Source: Conus ventricosus
Taxonomy: Eukaryota > Mollusca > Gastropoda > Neogastropoda > Conidae
Direction: 5' to 3'
Length of the DNA stretch: 64,000 nt
Assembly: GCA_018398815.1 (NCBI GenBank)
Contig: CM031607.1
Coordinates: 82,365,698-82,429,697, forward strand
Shown: piece by piece, positions 47,583 to 60,099 of the stretch
How positions within the stretch are numbered: position 1 is the first letter of the stretch
Layout of the letters: the number at the start of each line of letters is the position of its first letter
Notes under the pieces: model-generated
What the model saw: the letters and a program-made list of their open reading frames with translations, nothing else
Told to the model about the DNA's origin: nothing
Databases searched by the model: none
Program-made: the position numbers and the translations under genes

Positions 47583-50500
47583 ATGGCTAAGATATATGAA
47601 GGACCAGACGAATTGTTTGAAGGAATGCTCGAGAAAGAGCGTTTGTCAAGAGCACTGAATGTATTGATTTAGAAGTTATTAATCCAGAAACGTGCGGGCA
47701 AGCGTTGTACATGCAATTTCTCAAGTTCCAAGTAAACTAACAATAGACCCGCCAGTTAAAGTAATGTTAGCTGTTTTAATCGACTATATAACAATAAATG
47801 AAGAAAATCTAGAAGTCTGGGTCTCAACTAAACAACAGACTATTCTTTCTCATAACGACTTAACACCCGGTTGGGCAGACGAACTGCTTACACAGTTTGA
47901 CGCTGCCGCTGAAGAAGCTAAAATGAGAGGCTCTGGTTGGTCAGAGGGCGAAGTCTAGAGATTAGATTAAAAAAGGCTAAGTATGCACCGATTGTAGCAA
48001 GGCTTACATTCCGCTACCTCGAGAGTTGGTTTCAAAGAGAGCAGTTTTAAAACATAAAAAATTCAGACAACAAATGTTTCATGTGGTGTGTTCTTTGCAA
48101 GGCTGCATCATGTCCGCGAACACGCAGAGAGAGTGTCTAACTATCACCCCTACATCAGTGATCTTAACTTTAGTGGAATATCCTTTCCGTTAGTGTAGAC
48201 CAAATTGATCAGTTTGAAGAACAAAACAAACCAATAACTGTTAATGTCTACACATGGGATGAGGAAACAAATTACTGCCTATTAAAGTGTCCAAGAACAG
48301 CCAACAATAGGTGATCCAGTCAAAAATCATGTTGACTTACTGCTGATGCTTTCACCAGCGGCGCTACCACATTACACATTGATACGAAACAATGAGCAGA
48401 TTATGGCGCATACTTCAAAAAACACTAACAAACAAGAATTCTGTAGAAAATGTTTAACAAGAATTTCCATCTGTTAAAGCCGCAAGCGAACATAAGAAAC
48501 ATTGTATCGGTCCAGTTGACTGTATACAGAACTAATTACGCCCCACCCGGATCTAAAGTTAGTTTTAAGAACTGGAAACGGCTGTAACATCCTCCATATG
48601 TTGTTTACGCAGATTTGAATCACTCATTGTTCCTTATGAAGGGCCAGCGCCACAAAAACTTCGAAAAACAGTCTTAATGAGTAATCATCAGATTTGTTCA
48701 TTTGCCTTCATTATTGTTAGGTCGGATGGCGCTCATTCAACGCCAAAATTATATAGAGGGCCTAATGCTGCAGAATTCTTCTTAAAACGCATGCAGCAAG
48801 TGCGTAATGACTGTTCTAATAATCTGAATTTATCTGAAATCATAATGACGCCTGAAGACCAAGAACAGTATGACTCAGCCACACATTGTTGGATATGTGG
48901 TTTAGAACTCAGTGAGGAAGCCAATCCAAAAGTAGAGACCATGATCACATTAGCGGAAAGTTCAGAGGAGCGGCGCACAGTAAATGCAATCTTCACTAAA
49001 GTTTGAACCAAAGACATGGAAGCTGCCCATCTTCTTTCATAACTTGCGAGGTTACGACTCTCATCTTATAATGAAAGCAGTGGACGATGCTTCAGGGTGT
49101 CATGCATTGCACAGTCATCAGAAAAGTACATGTGTTTCACTTTAAATAACATGTCTTTTTATGACTCTATGCAGCACATGATGGGTTCATTAGAGTCACT
49201 GGCTATGTCCTTAAGTCTGCCAATAACGGAAGAATATTTTGACCCAACGCTTGTTAGAAGGGTGTTTACCTTATGAGTACATGAACAGTTGGGAAAGTTT
49301 GACGAAGATACACTTCCGCCTAAAGGCGCGTTCTTTTCTAGTCTTAGAGGAAAGGACATTAGTGATTCTGATTACCAGCATGCTCAAGATGCGTGGCAGA
49401 AGTTAGATTGTAAAACGATGGGAGACTATCATGACTCCTACTTGATGGCCGATACATGTTTGTTGGCGGACATTTTTGAAAATTATAGGAAGACCTGCAT
49501 GAAACATTATAGCCTGGATCCCGCGCATTACATTTCTGCGCCGGGATGAGCTGGGATGCTTTCTTAAAGTTTACTGGAGTACAGATTGATTTATTGTCTG
49601 ACCTACCAATGATTCAGATGATTGAAAACGGATTGCGTGGAGGAATTAGTATGGCGTCGCATCATTACTGTAAAGCAAACAACAAATACTTGGACGACTA
49701 TGATCCGAGTAAAAGGTCTAACTATCTCATGTATTTAGACGCAAACAATCTGTATGGATGGGCAATGGCGCAATCACTTCCATTACGCAACTTTAAAATG
49801 TACACAGGCGGCGATCCAAACAATATTCAAAAGGCATTAAAGTGGTTGGGCAGTTTGGCGCCCGATCGACAGCGTGGATACATTCTAGAAGTTGACTTAG
49901 AATATCCTCATGAACTCCATGACCTACATAATGACTACCCATTAGCAGCAGAAAGTCTAAAGACAAATCCAAGAGAGCCGCCTAAACTTGTGCCTAATCT
50001 TCGGGGCAAAAAAAATTATGTCTGTCATTACAGACTTCTGCAATTTTATTTAAGACATGGATTGAAGTTGACAGCAGTTCATCGCATAATTGCTTTGATC
50101 AAGAACAGTTCATGAAACCATACATCATGAAGAACACTGATCTCAGAACTAAATCCACAGATGCTTCAGAAAAAGACTTTTTCAAGTTGATGAACAACAG
50201 CTGTTTTGGAAAGACTATGGAGAATCCGCACAAGCGCAAAGATGTCAGATTAGTCACCAAAGAGAACGAAGCAATTAAGCTGACTTCAAAACCTAATTAT
50301 CAGGACTTTAGAAGATTTCATGATCACCTTTTTGGCATAATGATGAAAAAAAGAAAGTCAAATTAGACAAACCTGTATTTATTGGGTTTACTGTTTTAGA
50401 ATTATCAAAGCTTTTGATGTTAGAGTTTCTTTATGACTACTTTAAGCCCTCGTATCCTGAGTCCAGAGTACTTTACACAGATACAGATAGTTTTGTTATA

Positions 50501-50962
50501 GATATCCCTACTGAAGACATCTATAAAGACATGGAAACCGAAGTAGCTAAAGGTCATGCAGGATGGTACGACACATCCGATTACCCTAAAGATTCGCCTT
50601 TACATTCAATTACTAACAAGAAGGTTTTAGGAAAGATGAAGGATGAATTATCTGGAAAGGTGATAAAGGAGTATGTGGGGTTAAGGTCAAAAATGTACAG
50701 TATTTCGAGCCAGGAGAAAATCATTAAGAAAGCAAAGGGAATATCTCGCAGTGTTGTGCAGTCAAACATATCACATGACAACTACAAAGAAGCATTGTTT
50801 GGCAATAAGACTTTTCATCATGACAACGTAAAACTGCGATCTAATCTACATGAGATCAACACAACAGTTGTAACAAAGAAGTCGTTAGATAGAACAAACA
50901 CAAAACGAGTATTTGTTAATCCAGAGTTTTCATATGCAATCGGGCACTGGAGGACCGCATAA
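47583..50962 (+). pseudogene. Polinton POLB (copy C): protein-primed DNA polymerase with endonuclease VII-like HNH segment
   Basis: About 1,120 residues over several frames. The N-terminal region runs MAKIYEGPDELFEG, then IDPPVKVMLAVLIDY (47756-47800) and KNSDNKCFMWCVL (about 48060). A YADFES-type exonuclease motif lies near 48608. An HNH module has CWICG (48889-48903), RDHDHISGKF and KCNLH (to 49005). Polymerase: YLDANNLYGWAM motif A (49732-49767), LMNNSCFGKTMEN motif B (50188-50226), YTDTDS motif C (50474-50491) and the final YVGLRSKMYS. Frames 49546-50115, 50112-50366 and 50414-50962 are nearly contiguous, so damage is light at the catalytic end. The polymerase would copy linear element DNA from a protein primer. 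The ATG at 47583 is chosen because P7 ends at 47526; an extra small gene at the N-terminus cannot be excluded. Confidence 0.88.
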
Positions 50963-51264
50963 ACAGGGGGGTTTATATTTTTCATCAACTTTTATTATAA
51001 GATCGATCATAGCTTCATCCAATTCATTTAAATCTTTTCTCATGTTTGCTTGATGCGTTCGAATTTTTTTTATTATTTCAAGATATTCTTTTTCCCAATT
51101 TGGGGTTTGAGTTGTAGGTGATCTGGATGATTTAGCATGCATTGATTAATCCCCGAAAATGTTTCCTTAATAGCATTACACGCCTGAAATGATTCCCGTA
51201 TCATTTTCAAGGTCTCTTCCTTTACCATTCTTGTTTCGTTCTGCGCTTCCTTCTGGCGTTCCAT
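50930..51264 (-). pseudogene. Polinton protein P8: small coiled coil
   Basis: ATG at 51264 (MERQKEAQNETRMVKEETLK). After one indel near 51130 it continues with a helical segment (IRTHQANMRKDLNELDEAMI) and a Cys/Pro end CLCGPPVPDC. About 112 residues. Its 3' end overlaps the 3' end of POLB by 33 bp, tail to tail. No counterpart recognised in A. Confidence 0.55.
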
Positions 51265-51296
51265 TTTAAACCAAAATATGTTTACGTAAATTAATT

Positions 51297-51455
51297 AAAG
51301 CGGAACTGTGTCTGGCGGAATTATCTGCAGTTCTTCTTTCACAAAAGATCTTTGAGGAGCTGGTTGTTTTGTTGTGTCAGTTTCTCGTAAATAATACACG
51401 GGCGGATTCATTTTTACAATTCTTTTTATTTCATATGGATCAACACTCCAAACTG
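51297..51455 (-). pseudogene. Polinton INT tail (copy C), truncated integrase
   Basis: The minus strand reads a SVDPYEIKRIVKMNPPVYYL block, then FVKEELQIIPPDTVP before the stop. It parallels WSVDVYEVERIMKTDPPVYYL at the end of INT in copy A. Upstream coding is cut at 51455 by a foreign fragment. It precedes P8 on the same strand, so INT and P8 were a minus-strand pair converging on POLB. In A the integrase is on the same strand as POLB. Confidence 0.8.
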
Positions 51456-51692
51456 AAAGAGAAAAAGATAGACTACAATATATCCTGGAAAATCATAGAA
51501 AGAGCAGCACCATACAACAACATTTCAAAAAGATGTAACCTATGCTCAACAGAAAAGTACATAATACTATGCAAACCACAACTGGCAACTTTAAATACTA
51601 GGATAGAAATGGTTAACAACTGCAGGCACAAGTGGAAATTCCTATCAGTGAACAAGAACCAGAAACGCACGAAAAACACAGACAGCACGTGA
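51456..51692 (+). pseudogene. Second GIY-YIG/RT-type retroelement tail fragment
   Basis: LKEKKIDYNISWKIIERAA, then SKRCNLCSTEKYIIL and NNCRHKWKFLS. This Cys-containing tail is familiar from GIY-YIG nucleases of RT-bearing elements but differs from the one at 40490. It replaces the body of INT in copy C. Confidence 0.6.
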
Positions 51693-51865
51693 TGACAGAC
51701 AACACAAGCAGTTATAAAACACCGGCAGCACAGACCCACCACATCCTGATGATTGCATTGCATGAAACAGCGCTGTAGATAGTTTTAGACCTTATCTTTT
51801 AACAAATGTTGCTCCCAGTCCGGTTGAGCATTTTTTAAAATCTCTGCTGGTATTTACTACCATTG

Positions 51866-51992
<127 letters not shown>

Positions 51993-52272
51993 AAATTAAA
52001 ACAAAGCTTGCTGTTATGTCTTAGATTGAAGAAATAGGGGAGATAAGCATTCATATCTGCAGTGGTAGTTAATTCTGATTAACTAGCAGTATGTGCTTGA
52101 GAGGTGAATGGGGAATAATAAATGCTTCTCAAAATGAGCCTTCAGCAAGCTTATAGTCTCCAAGAGGGGTACAATCTCCAATGAGGAGGAAACTCACTAA
52201 CATATAACTCCTGGTCAGATACCGTAATTTCGAAACCTGATTGTTTCTCCTCAGTGACCGCGGAAAGTGGTA

Positions 52273-52757
52273 ACTTGACTTCTCTGCCTTTTCGGTTTTA
52301 AGAAGAATGCTATCCCAGAAAAAGGCTGGTGTGCAATACCGTAGTATGTTTGTTGAGTTTTCAAAAAAAGTTCTTCAATCTAAGACACAAGAGCAAGCTT
52401 TGTTCATAACTGAATATTTCTTGCAGTCATTGCAACACCAAACTGCTCTGTAAGTTGCTGGAACGGTGCTCGGTTACTTATCCTTGGAATGTACTAGTCT
52501 ATTATAATTTAGTCCCTTGTGGATTCATTCCAAGACTGGCCCTCAGCACTTATGTCTTAAGGGGGTTTTCTTTTTATATTTTCTACTTTTCACAAGACAA
52601 TGTAGCTTGTTTTGCTCTTTCATGATTTCCTTTTGCTTCTTAGGTGGCACCTTTGGTTAGTGTTTTCAAAACTCAACAAACATACTACGGTATTGCACAC
52701 CAGCCTTTTTCTGGGATAACATTCTTCTTAAAACCGAAAAGGCAGAGGAGTCAAGCC
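52273..52757. mobile_element. Foldback (MITE-like) element of about 485 bp
   Basis: 92-bp arms at 52273-52364 and 52665-52757 are inverted copies with few mismatches (shared core GGCTGGTGTGCAATACCG). The 300-bp centre is non-coding. No target duplication is clear. The surrounding 51993-53047 holds no gene I can support. Confidence 0.75.
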
Positions 52758-53047
52758 GACATTAAAGGCCAATGAATCACAAAAATACAATTCTCGGTAA
52801 TGTAACTCAGATAAGGTAGCATACCACAGGCACAATATTAGTGTGCGAATCAAAGGATAAGTCAAGCGTAAGGGTAACTTGCAACTTGTTTTCTTGTAGG
52901 CAATTGTACGACTTTGAATGTAAAGGTATTTGGCTAAATTTGCATTCAAACAGATATTAATGACAATGCAAACCCACAGAAATGAAGCATGAAATGTAAA
53001 GTACTTGTTGCTTATTCATTTGCTTGTAGCAAATTCGAATGGCATGA

Positions 53048-53147
53048 NNNNNNNNNNNNNNNNNNNNNNNNNNNNNNNNNNNNNNNNNNNNNNNNNNNNN
53101 NNNNNNNNNNNNNNNNNNNNNNNNNNNNNNNNNNNNNNNNNNNNNNN
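53048..53147. other. Assembly gap (100 N)
   Basis: Exactly 100 N, the usual placeholder for unknown size. The sequence either side is not continuous evidence. Confidence 1.
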
Positions 53148-53159
53148 CACGATGAAAAA

Positions 53160-53567
53160 AACATACATCCTCCACAGAAAAGAAACGGTTTAAAGAAAGC
53201 TTCTACAAAATTACAGTTTTTTCCAACAGAAAATTAGGAGACACGTTCACAATGATCATTGAAATTTCTGTCTTTAAAGATGTGGAGAGGGACGGGTTGT
53301 GGCGTTAGTGACGACCTTATAAAAGGAATTAATATTAGCTGGCAAAACTTAGACGTTAAACGTCTTCAAAGTTACCATCGTCGTTCTTCACAAGGTGAGG
53401 ATATTAAGGTCATAACAACAAGCAACAAAATTAATGTTGACTTAAATAGAAGCAATCTTACAGAACTGAATTGGATTAATCTTACACATTTAGGCCTCAT
53501 AGGGTTTTATTATACTGAACAGGTTTTAACAGAAAGTATGATAAACATAATAACTGGATTAGATTAA
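53160..53567 (+). pseudogene. Polinton P6 (copy C right), N-terminus in gap
   Basis: Aligns with the intact copy from its residue 20 on. Frame changes near 53190 and 53290, then an open frame to 53567 (INISWQNLDVKRL, TELNWINLTHLGLIGFYYTE). Confidence 0.8.
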
Positions 53568-53583
53568 GTTCTGTTATAAAACT

Positions 53584-54188
53584 ATGGAGCAGTTAAACTT
53601 TATGACAAAAACCCTCATTGTTCATTAATTTGTGGACCAAACTGGTTGTGGAAAAACAATATTTATCCTCGACCTGTTACAAACAGTTTATCGTTATAAT
53701 TTTGATCATATTGTGATTTTCTGCCCAACACTTAAATGGAACAAAGCATATCACGATAGAAGGTTTATATGGGCTGATGATAACATATTTTTAGTTAATC
53801 CTAGCAATAAACTGAGTGAGTGTCTAAACGCTTTTTTATATTGTTTGAAGGAACGCAGACACTATTTATTATAGATGACTGTTCAGCAGAAAGAGACATA
53901 GTTAAAAAGAAAACACTTGTCGAAACTAGCTTTCAGTGGAAGGCATGCTGGATAAGTGTGTGGATTTTGTGTCAAAAATATAACTCGTTTTAAAAGACTT
54001 TAGAGAACAGTTAAAGACTGTAGTTTTATTTCACATGAAAGACAGAGATGCATTTGATGAATGTTTGCGTGAAAATGATGTTATTGAGAATGATCAGGAA
54101 AAACACAGGATTAAGCAAAACTGAAATCTGAAAACTTTAGTAAATAGTATTGAAAACGGATAACCCTACACAGTATGTCTGTTTGTAG
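53584..54188 (+). pseudogene. Polinton ATP (copy C right)
   Basis: ATG at 53584. QTGCGKTIFIL Walker A at about 53638, IDDCSAERDIVKK at about 53873, and a stop at 54186-54188. Indels near 53620, 53840 and 53915. These lesions differ from those of the left copy, so the two arms decayed, or were mis-sequenced, independently. Confidence 0.82.
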
Positions 54189-54260
54189 ATAATCGTTATT
54201 TTTTGGTTACTTGTCAGAGAACAGAAAAGGCGGCTTTTAGGCCACTTTCGCCCGAAAACT

Positions 54261-54719
54261 GGTTGATCGCGAAAGTGAGCCAGGATTGGTAAAATACTGT
54301 TCTCATCCGCCCGCCGAAAATTAAAAACAAACTGGAATCACTGTGGGAGAGACCTGACACAAGCGAATTATAAACTACTAAAGAAAGCAAGTGCACATTC
54401 CGCAACCATGGCTGCCTGGTCAACAAACGGAAAAATATTGACAAAACTGAAGAACGGAAAAACATTGAAGATAGACACAAACATGGATATTGATTCCCTT
54501 TTTGCAAAGGAAATGTGAATGCAAAAACTAACTGGGCCAACCGATTTCACTTTGGATGTAGTGTGTGTGGGTGGGGCGTGTGGGGGGCGTGAGAGGAAAC
54601 ATTCATCTGTTCTCTAGCTACCAGGTATTTATTCATCCATTTCTCATCCTCACATATTCGCACCCCCCCTCCCCCCCCCCCCCCCCGCCCCCCCCCTCGT
54701 TTCACTTTGAGACTGTCTC
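54261..54719. other. Unassigned; C/G-rich runs at the end
   Basis: A 36-codon frame at 54408-54518 (MAAWSTNGKILTKLKNGK...) has no family I recognise. C-runs at 54661-54695. Confidence 0.4.
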
Positions 54720-54787
54720 TCACTGGTCGGTCTTTCCTTTTCTCTCCCTCTCTCTCCCTCCCTCTCTCTCTCTCTTTTTCTCTCTCT

Positions 54788-54842
<55 letters not shown>

Positions 54843-54905
54843 CTGTCTCCCTCTCTCTCCCTCTTTCTTTCCTTCCCCTCTCTCCGTCCTTTTCTTTCTG
54901 TTTCT
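54720..54905. repeat. (TC)n microsatellite
   Basis: CT dinucleotides and CTCC variants; frames on both strands are low-complexity shadows. Confidence 0.95.
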
Positions 54906-55379
54906 GTCATAATGTTCTCCAATCCCACACATAATAACAGTAAGTTTAGACGCTCAGATATACGGGTGAATGTTTCTGTTACTGAACGTGAATGTGCACT
55001 TTCATTTATCATCCTACTTTTGTCAACTTTGCTATATTATGCATGGTGTTATTGTAAAAAAAAAAAATGGATAATAGATGCCGTTCGAAAACGTTTTCTG
55101 ATAGAGATCACACATATGATGCGCGCGGGTGGGTCTGCGCGCGCTCGCACTTATCCAGATTCAGACATTTTTTCCCCTTCTCAACCTTTCGTTTTAGTCC
55201 CAGTCCCCGCCACCGTTACGGCTTCCCCCCCCCCCCCTCCCTCCGTCCCCCAAGACACCCTTTCTTCCTCAACCTGCATTGCTCTTCTCTCATGTCCAAT
55301 CTATGACAATGTTGTCAGACATTTATACAAGAAAGATATTTTAGCCTTCTTCCTTTTTGTGATTACCCTTCCTCTTTAA
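54906..55379. other. Unassigned, with an unrecognised 155-codon frame (54912-55379)
   Basis: The frame has one hydrophobic stretch (ALSFIILLLSTLLYYAWCY) and a Pro-rich centre over a C run. No start context, homolog or neighbour supports it; probably chance. Confidence 0.3.
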
Positions 55380-56170
55380 TGATTACCTTGCTGATGAAAT
55401 GGACAATGGCGTTTGATTATGCTGATGGTAGACGTCCGCAGATGATGCCCATGGAGGATATCACTGGATGATAGTAACGGATAGAGAATGTGATGAATAC
55501 TGTGTGAGCTTGACTGGTGATGTCTTTATGGGCCGTCTCTGGGTGATAGTGATGAATGTATGTATAATGCATAAATGGATAGTATGGATGGTATTGATGG
55601 GGGATGTTGATGAGTTGATTTGGCGAGGTATTATGTTGATTGATGATGTTGATGGGTGATGTCGACAGCAATGTTGATGGGAGACATTAATTGACAAGGC
55701 GTTTACCTAAGAGTTTAATATTAATTGACAAGGCCGATCGATGATCTGATGGACCATTGTATAAGTAAGGTGGGATAATTTAGATGATGTAAATGGTATG
55801 CAAATGGGTAAATAATGTGAGAGGGCAGGTTGACTAATGATGATAATACGTGATGTTTAGATATAATGTTGATAGGTTTTATTGAATGGTGACGGTGATC
55901 AATAGATGATGTTCATTAGCGAAGTTGATCGAGGGCATTGACTGGTGATACTGTAGAATGGTGATGTTGATTAGGGAGGTTGATTATTGATTGGTGATAT
56001 TGTAGAATAGTGATGTTGATTAAGGAGGTTGATTAGAGAGGTTGATGGTTGATGCTGACAGATTACGTTAATCGGTGAGATTGATTGTGATGTTGAAAGA
56101 GAATATTGACTAGCGTAGCTGATTGATGATGTTGATGTGTGAAATTGATTGATGAAGTTGATTTGGTGAA
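55380..56170. repeat. Degenerate GATGTTGAT-type minisatellite
   Basis: Irregular repeats of TGATGTTGAT, GGTGATATTGTAGAATAGTG and related units over 800 bp; no gene. Confidence 0.75.
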
Positions 56171-56269
56171 GTTAACGAGCTGTGCAGATAGATAATATTG
56201 ACTTTTTATGAACCAGTGTATTCTCTATGACTGATGAAAAACTTTGCAAAATGTATGTAGACACACCGC

Positions 56270-56270
56270 G

Positions 56271-56362
<92 letters not shown>
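56270..56362. repeat. (CA)n microsatellite abutting LINE copy 2
   Basis: CA dinucleotides; the LINE coding sequence begins within 20 bp of its right edge. Confidence 0.97.
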
Positions 56363-56367
<5 letters not shown>

Positions 56368-56377
56368 AAAACCATAG

Positions 56378-59160
56378 TACAAGTGAAGCGGCAGTACTGG
56401 GCTACATTTTGCACAGATGAGGTTTACAGCCATAAAGATATACAAAAGATATGGAAAAAATTTATTGATATGAAAAATGGGATACATCTACATTATATCC
56501 TATCAGGATTGAGGCTATGATCTTCCTACAACTTACAAAGGCTGAATCGTTCGCTGACTCTTTTTCGGATACAATGCTTCCTAGTAAACTTCCCATGAAA
56601 TCAGAACGTTTAGGGTAAATGAGGCCCAAAAAGATATGTACAAAGATCCTGTAGCAGATAATGCAAATTATATCAATGCTCCAATTACTTTAAGTGAACT
56701 AAAAGATACTCTATTTTCTTCAAGCGCAAAGAAAAACAGCTGTTGGAGCAGATGCAATATCCATCATTCTATTAAAACATCTGCCAGATAACTGGATAAT
56801 ACTACTGCACGAATTATTACAGAAATGCTGGGATGTGAGCTGTATTCCCCAAATATGGAAGCACTCAATCGTAGTTCCAGTATCTAAACAAGGAAAGTCA
56901 AAAAAAGATATGAACAATTATAGACCTATCGCTCTAACATCACACACAGGGAAGCTGCTAGAAAAGATAGTTCTAAACAGATTAATTCATTACTGTGATA
57001 AAAGAAAAGTTATTCCACATAACCAAGCTGGTTTTAGGAAGGGGAGAAGTACAGTCGACCATTTAGTTTAAACTGACTACTCAGATTAAACATCAGTTTG
57101 CTCGTAGGAAAATATATACTGGCCACATTCTTTGATATAAGAAAGCCTACGATCACGTGTGGCATGATAGATTACTATACAAACTAAAAAGTATTGGTCT
57201 ATCTGGAAATATATATGGTTATATTAAGAACTTTTTATCTGAAAGAAGCATGCAGACAAATGTTGGCAACAAGTATTCCACCCTAACGATTTCCTAAAAT
57301 GGGAATCCCACAGGGGTCAGTTATTGCCCTTATTTATTTAATATTTTGCTTTATGATTTGCCACAGTCTGTATCGAACAAGGTTGTACTAGTACAATATG
57401 CAGATGACATAGTTATGTGGATGAAAGTTACTATGAAAAGGAAAACACCCAAAAGACAGCTTAACTATTTAAAAAATATATCAACTGGAACTCAATAAAC
57501 TAAGTAAACTACATGAAGGAGAATGGATTAATGCTATCACCGGAAAAAACAAATCTTCTACTTTTTAATAGTGGGCCAGATCACCAGAATTACCATTTTT
57601 CATATAAATGGCGAGACTATAGAATACAGACAAATGGTGAAATTTCTCGGAGTATACATTACTTCAAAATTGTCGTGGTATTATCATATACAATATTTAT
57701 TAACAAAGGCTCGAAAAAGCTTTAACTTTTTAAAAGTTATACAGAAACAAAACTGGGGCCAAGATGCTAATGTACTGAAACAGCTGGCATTGTCACTGAT
57801 ACGTTCTAGACTCTCTTACGGGCAGGAAGTCTTTTTCAGTGCTCGAAAAGTTTACTTAATAAGATGCAAAGTTTGGATTGCAAAGCGTTCAAACTGGCTC
57901 TTGGTGTGCGTTATCATGCATCATCTTTGGGAACATATAGCGAAGTAGGAGTATTACCATTAGATGAACATCGACGGCTAGCTGTCGCAAAAAATGTCTT
58001 ACGAATTTCAACACGTGACAGCAACGTTGAGAATGATGTCAGTTTGAGATCTGACATTAGCTTCCCAAAAAGGGCAAAATCAATTTCTTCACTCACAACT
58101 ATTGGAACTTTCACTTCAGATCTGTTCAGTGAATCAAAAGTTAACCTTGGCGATATAAATCGACCTAAACTTCCCGCATCTCCCATCCCGCCATGGGAAC
58201 TTCAAGAGCATTCATTTGATATTAGCCATACGTCGATGAAAAAAAGTGACAATGAAAACCTGATAGGCCAAATAGTAAATGAGTATATTGAAAATTCGTA
58301 TCCCTTTCTCTTAAAATTTATACAGATGGGTCTCTTTTGGATACCAAAGAAGCAGGTGCAGCATTTACAATTCTTCATTGAAAACTGAACAATCTTATTA
58401 TCTTGGAAAAAACAGATCAATTTTTACAGCAGAACTAACTGCCTATTCTAATGGCTTTGTATTTTCTACTTACTTTTCAAATCCAATATTCCAAGTCCTC
58501 TTTTGCGTCGATTCAAAATCAGTTTTATTCGCCCTAAGTAAAACAAACCCTATAGTAAGACAAGATCTGATTACAGATTATTCATCACCTAATACATTTC
58601 TTGATTATTAGGGGTACAAGAATTAGTTTCTGTTGGGTTCCTTCTCATTGTGGGATTCAGTTTAATGAGAGAGTAGAGAGAGCAGCAAAACGGGGAGCGA
58701 AAATACTAGCGGGTCGGAGGTTATCAGTATCCATTGTCTATCCATGAGGGATACAGTCTTCTAGAAAATGCATGCTGGAAACATTTTAGGAAAAAACAAC
58801 AAAATTCGGGATGTTCTCTTGATACTCGCATAAACCAGATATTAAACTTTGACACACTTCATTCTTTTTATCAATGTAGTTTGCCGTTTTCTCGAATCAT
58901 AATTTCGCTAATATATAAGATGAAACTGAACGCTTTTAAGACAAAATTTTGCAAAAATATAACATGCCTTTGTGGTGAAATGATATCAAATTCCCACATA
59001 CTTTTCCACTGCAAACAGTTAAAACCTCATCTACAACCTCTACCTAATTGTTCTCTGGATACAGTTGTAACCGATTTATCACTAATGTGTAAAATTGCTG
59101 TTTCATTGCATCAAAGCCCTATTTTTTTCTGTTTTGTAAAAGGGGAACTGGTGTTTTTGT
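56378..59160 (+). pseudogene. LINE with RNase H, copy 2
   Basis: Same family as 30870-33130 but longer at the 5' side (linker with DIQKIWKKFIDMKNG). RT blocks: NNYRPIALTSHTGKLLEKIV, NQAGFRKGRSTVDHLV, NILLYDLPQSV, QYADD near 57397 and FLGVYITSKLSW. RNase H: the YTDGS equivalent is disrupted near 58318 (IQMGLFW), then KNRSIFTAEL. A Cys tail (CLCGEMISNSHILFHC, 58969-59016) follows. At least six frame changes. Confidence 0.87.
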
Positions 59161-59859
59161 AACGTCCTTGTTAGGACCGGTTATTCTTCGTGGTTTTTAG
59201 TTAGTTACTCATTTTTTTTGTGTTGGTTTTATGTTATTCTTAATAGTTTTAAATTTTCTAATTTTTAAATAATGTGTAATAGACGTTAAATTGAAGACCT
59301 AAAAAATCGTTCTGTCCGGGACAAAAAGGTAAACTGCGAAAGATTACCGTTAAAGCCCACCTCTCTGTTTTCATGCAGTCGGTGCTTTCTTTGCCCTTGT
59401 TATAGCTTCGATCTGTTGTTGTTGATGTTGTTATTTTATGTGGTTAGGTTAGTTAGAGAAGTGATGGTTAATTTTGACGATTATATATATTATTTATTAT
59501 ATATATTTTATAATAATTTATATTATATATATATTATATATATATATATTTTGGGTGTGTGTGGGTACATAATGATTGTCACTGAGGGTTGAAGTTTAAT
59601 GTTTGTTTGTGGTGTGTGGGGTGTGTGTTGTGTGTGTGGTGTTTGTGTGTGTGTGTGTGTGTGTGTGGTGGGGGGGTGTGGGGGGGGGGGGGGGGGGGGT
59701 GTATACATATGTATAACCGTAATTTTTTCTTAGGGGGCTTTCGTTTGTTTTTTGTGTTTGGGTATAATCCAATTTCTGTAGAAGGGCTGCTTGGTGTTTT
59801 CCCTTTCGCCCCCTCACCCATTCCCCCCTCCGCTTCCCCGCTCCGCTTCCCAGCTCCGT

Positions 59860-59892
<33 letters not shown>

Positions 59893-60060
59893 CACCCCTT
59901 CCCCGCTCCACTTCTCAGCTCCGCCCCCCCCCCCTCCCCGCACCCCTTACCCGCTCCGCTTCCAGCTCCGTCCCCCCCCCCCCCCCCCCCCCTTGCACCC
60001 CTTCCTCGCTCCGCTTCCCTGTATGTTTAGTTAGTATGAGTTTCATACGTTAGTATTTTG
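59161..60060. other. Low-complexity stretch: T-rich, (TA)n, G-run, C-runs
   Basis: TA-rich at 59483-59550, GT/G run at 59640-59700, and several poly(C) runs at 59862-59993 separated by CTCCGCTTCC-type units. Frames on both strands are Pro- or Gly-rich shadows. Confidence 0.8.
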
Positions 60061-60099
60061 GGTCTGTTTTTGATCTTTGTTGTTCATTTGTCAGTTGTT

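Larger units (their letters stand above)
53148..54260 (-). repeat. Polinton C right inverted arm
   Basis: Inverse of 40799-41972, ending GCCCGAAAACT. It carries plus-strand copies of P6 and ATP. It begins directly at the gap, so its true inner end is unknown. Confidence 0.85.

Noticed and set aside
54912..55379. 155-codon frame with a hydrophobic stretch as a membrane protein gene
   Set aside because: No family, no conservation partner in the window, part of it spans a C run; listed only as unassigned.
59589..60053. Pro-rich and Gly-rich frames on both strands
   Set aside because: Generated by poly(C)/poly(G) runs and repeated CTCCGCTTCC units.
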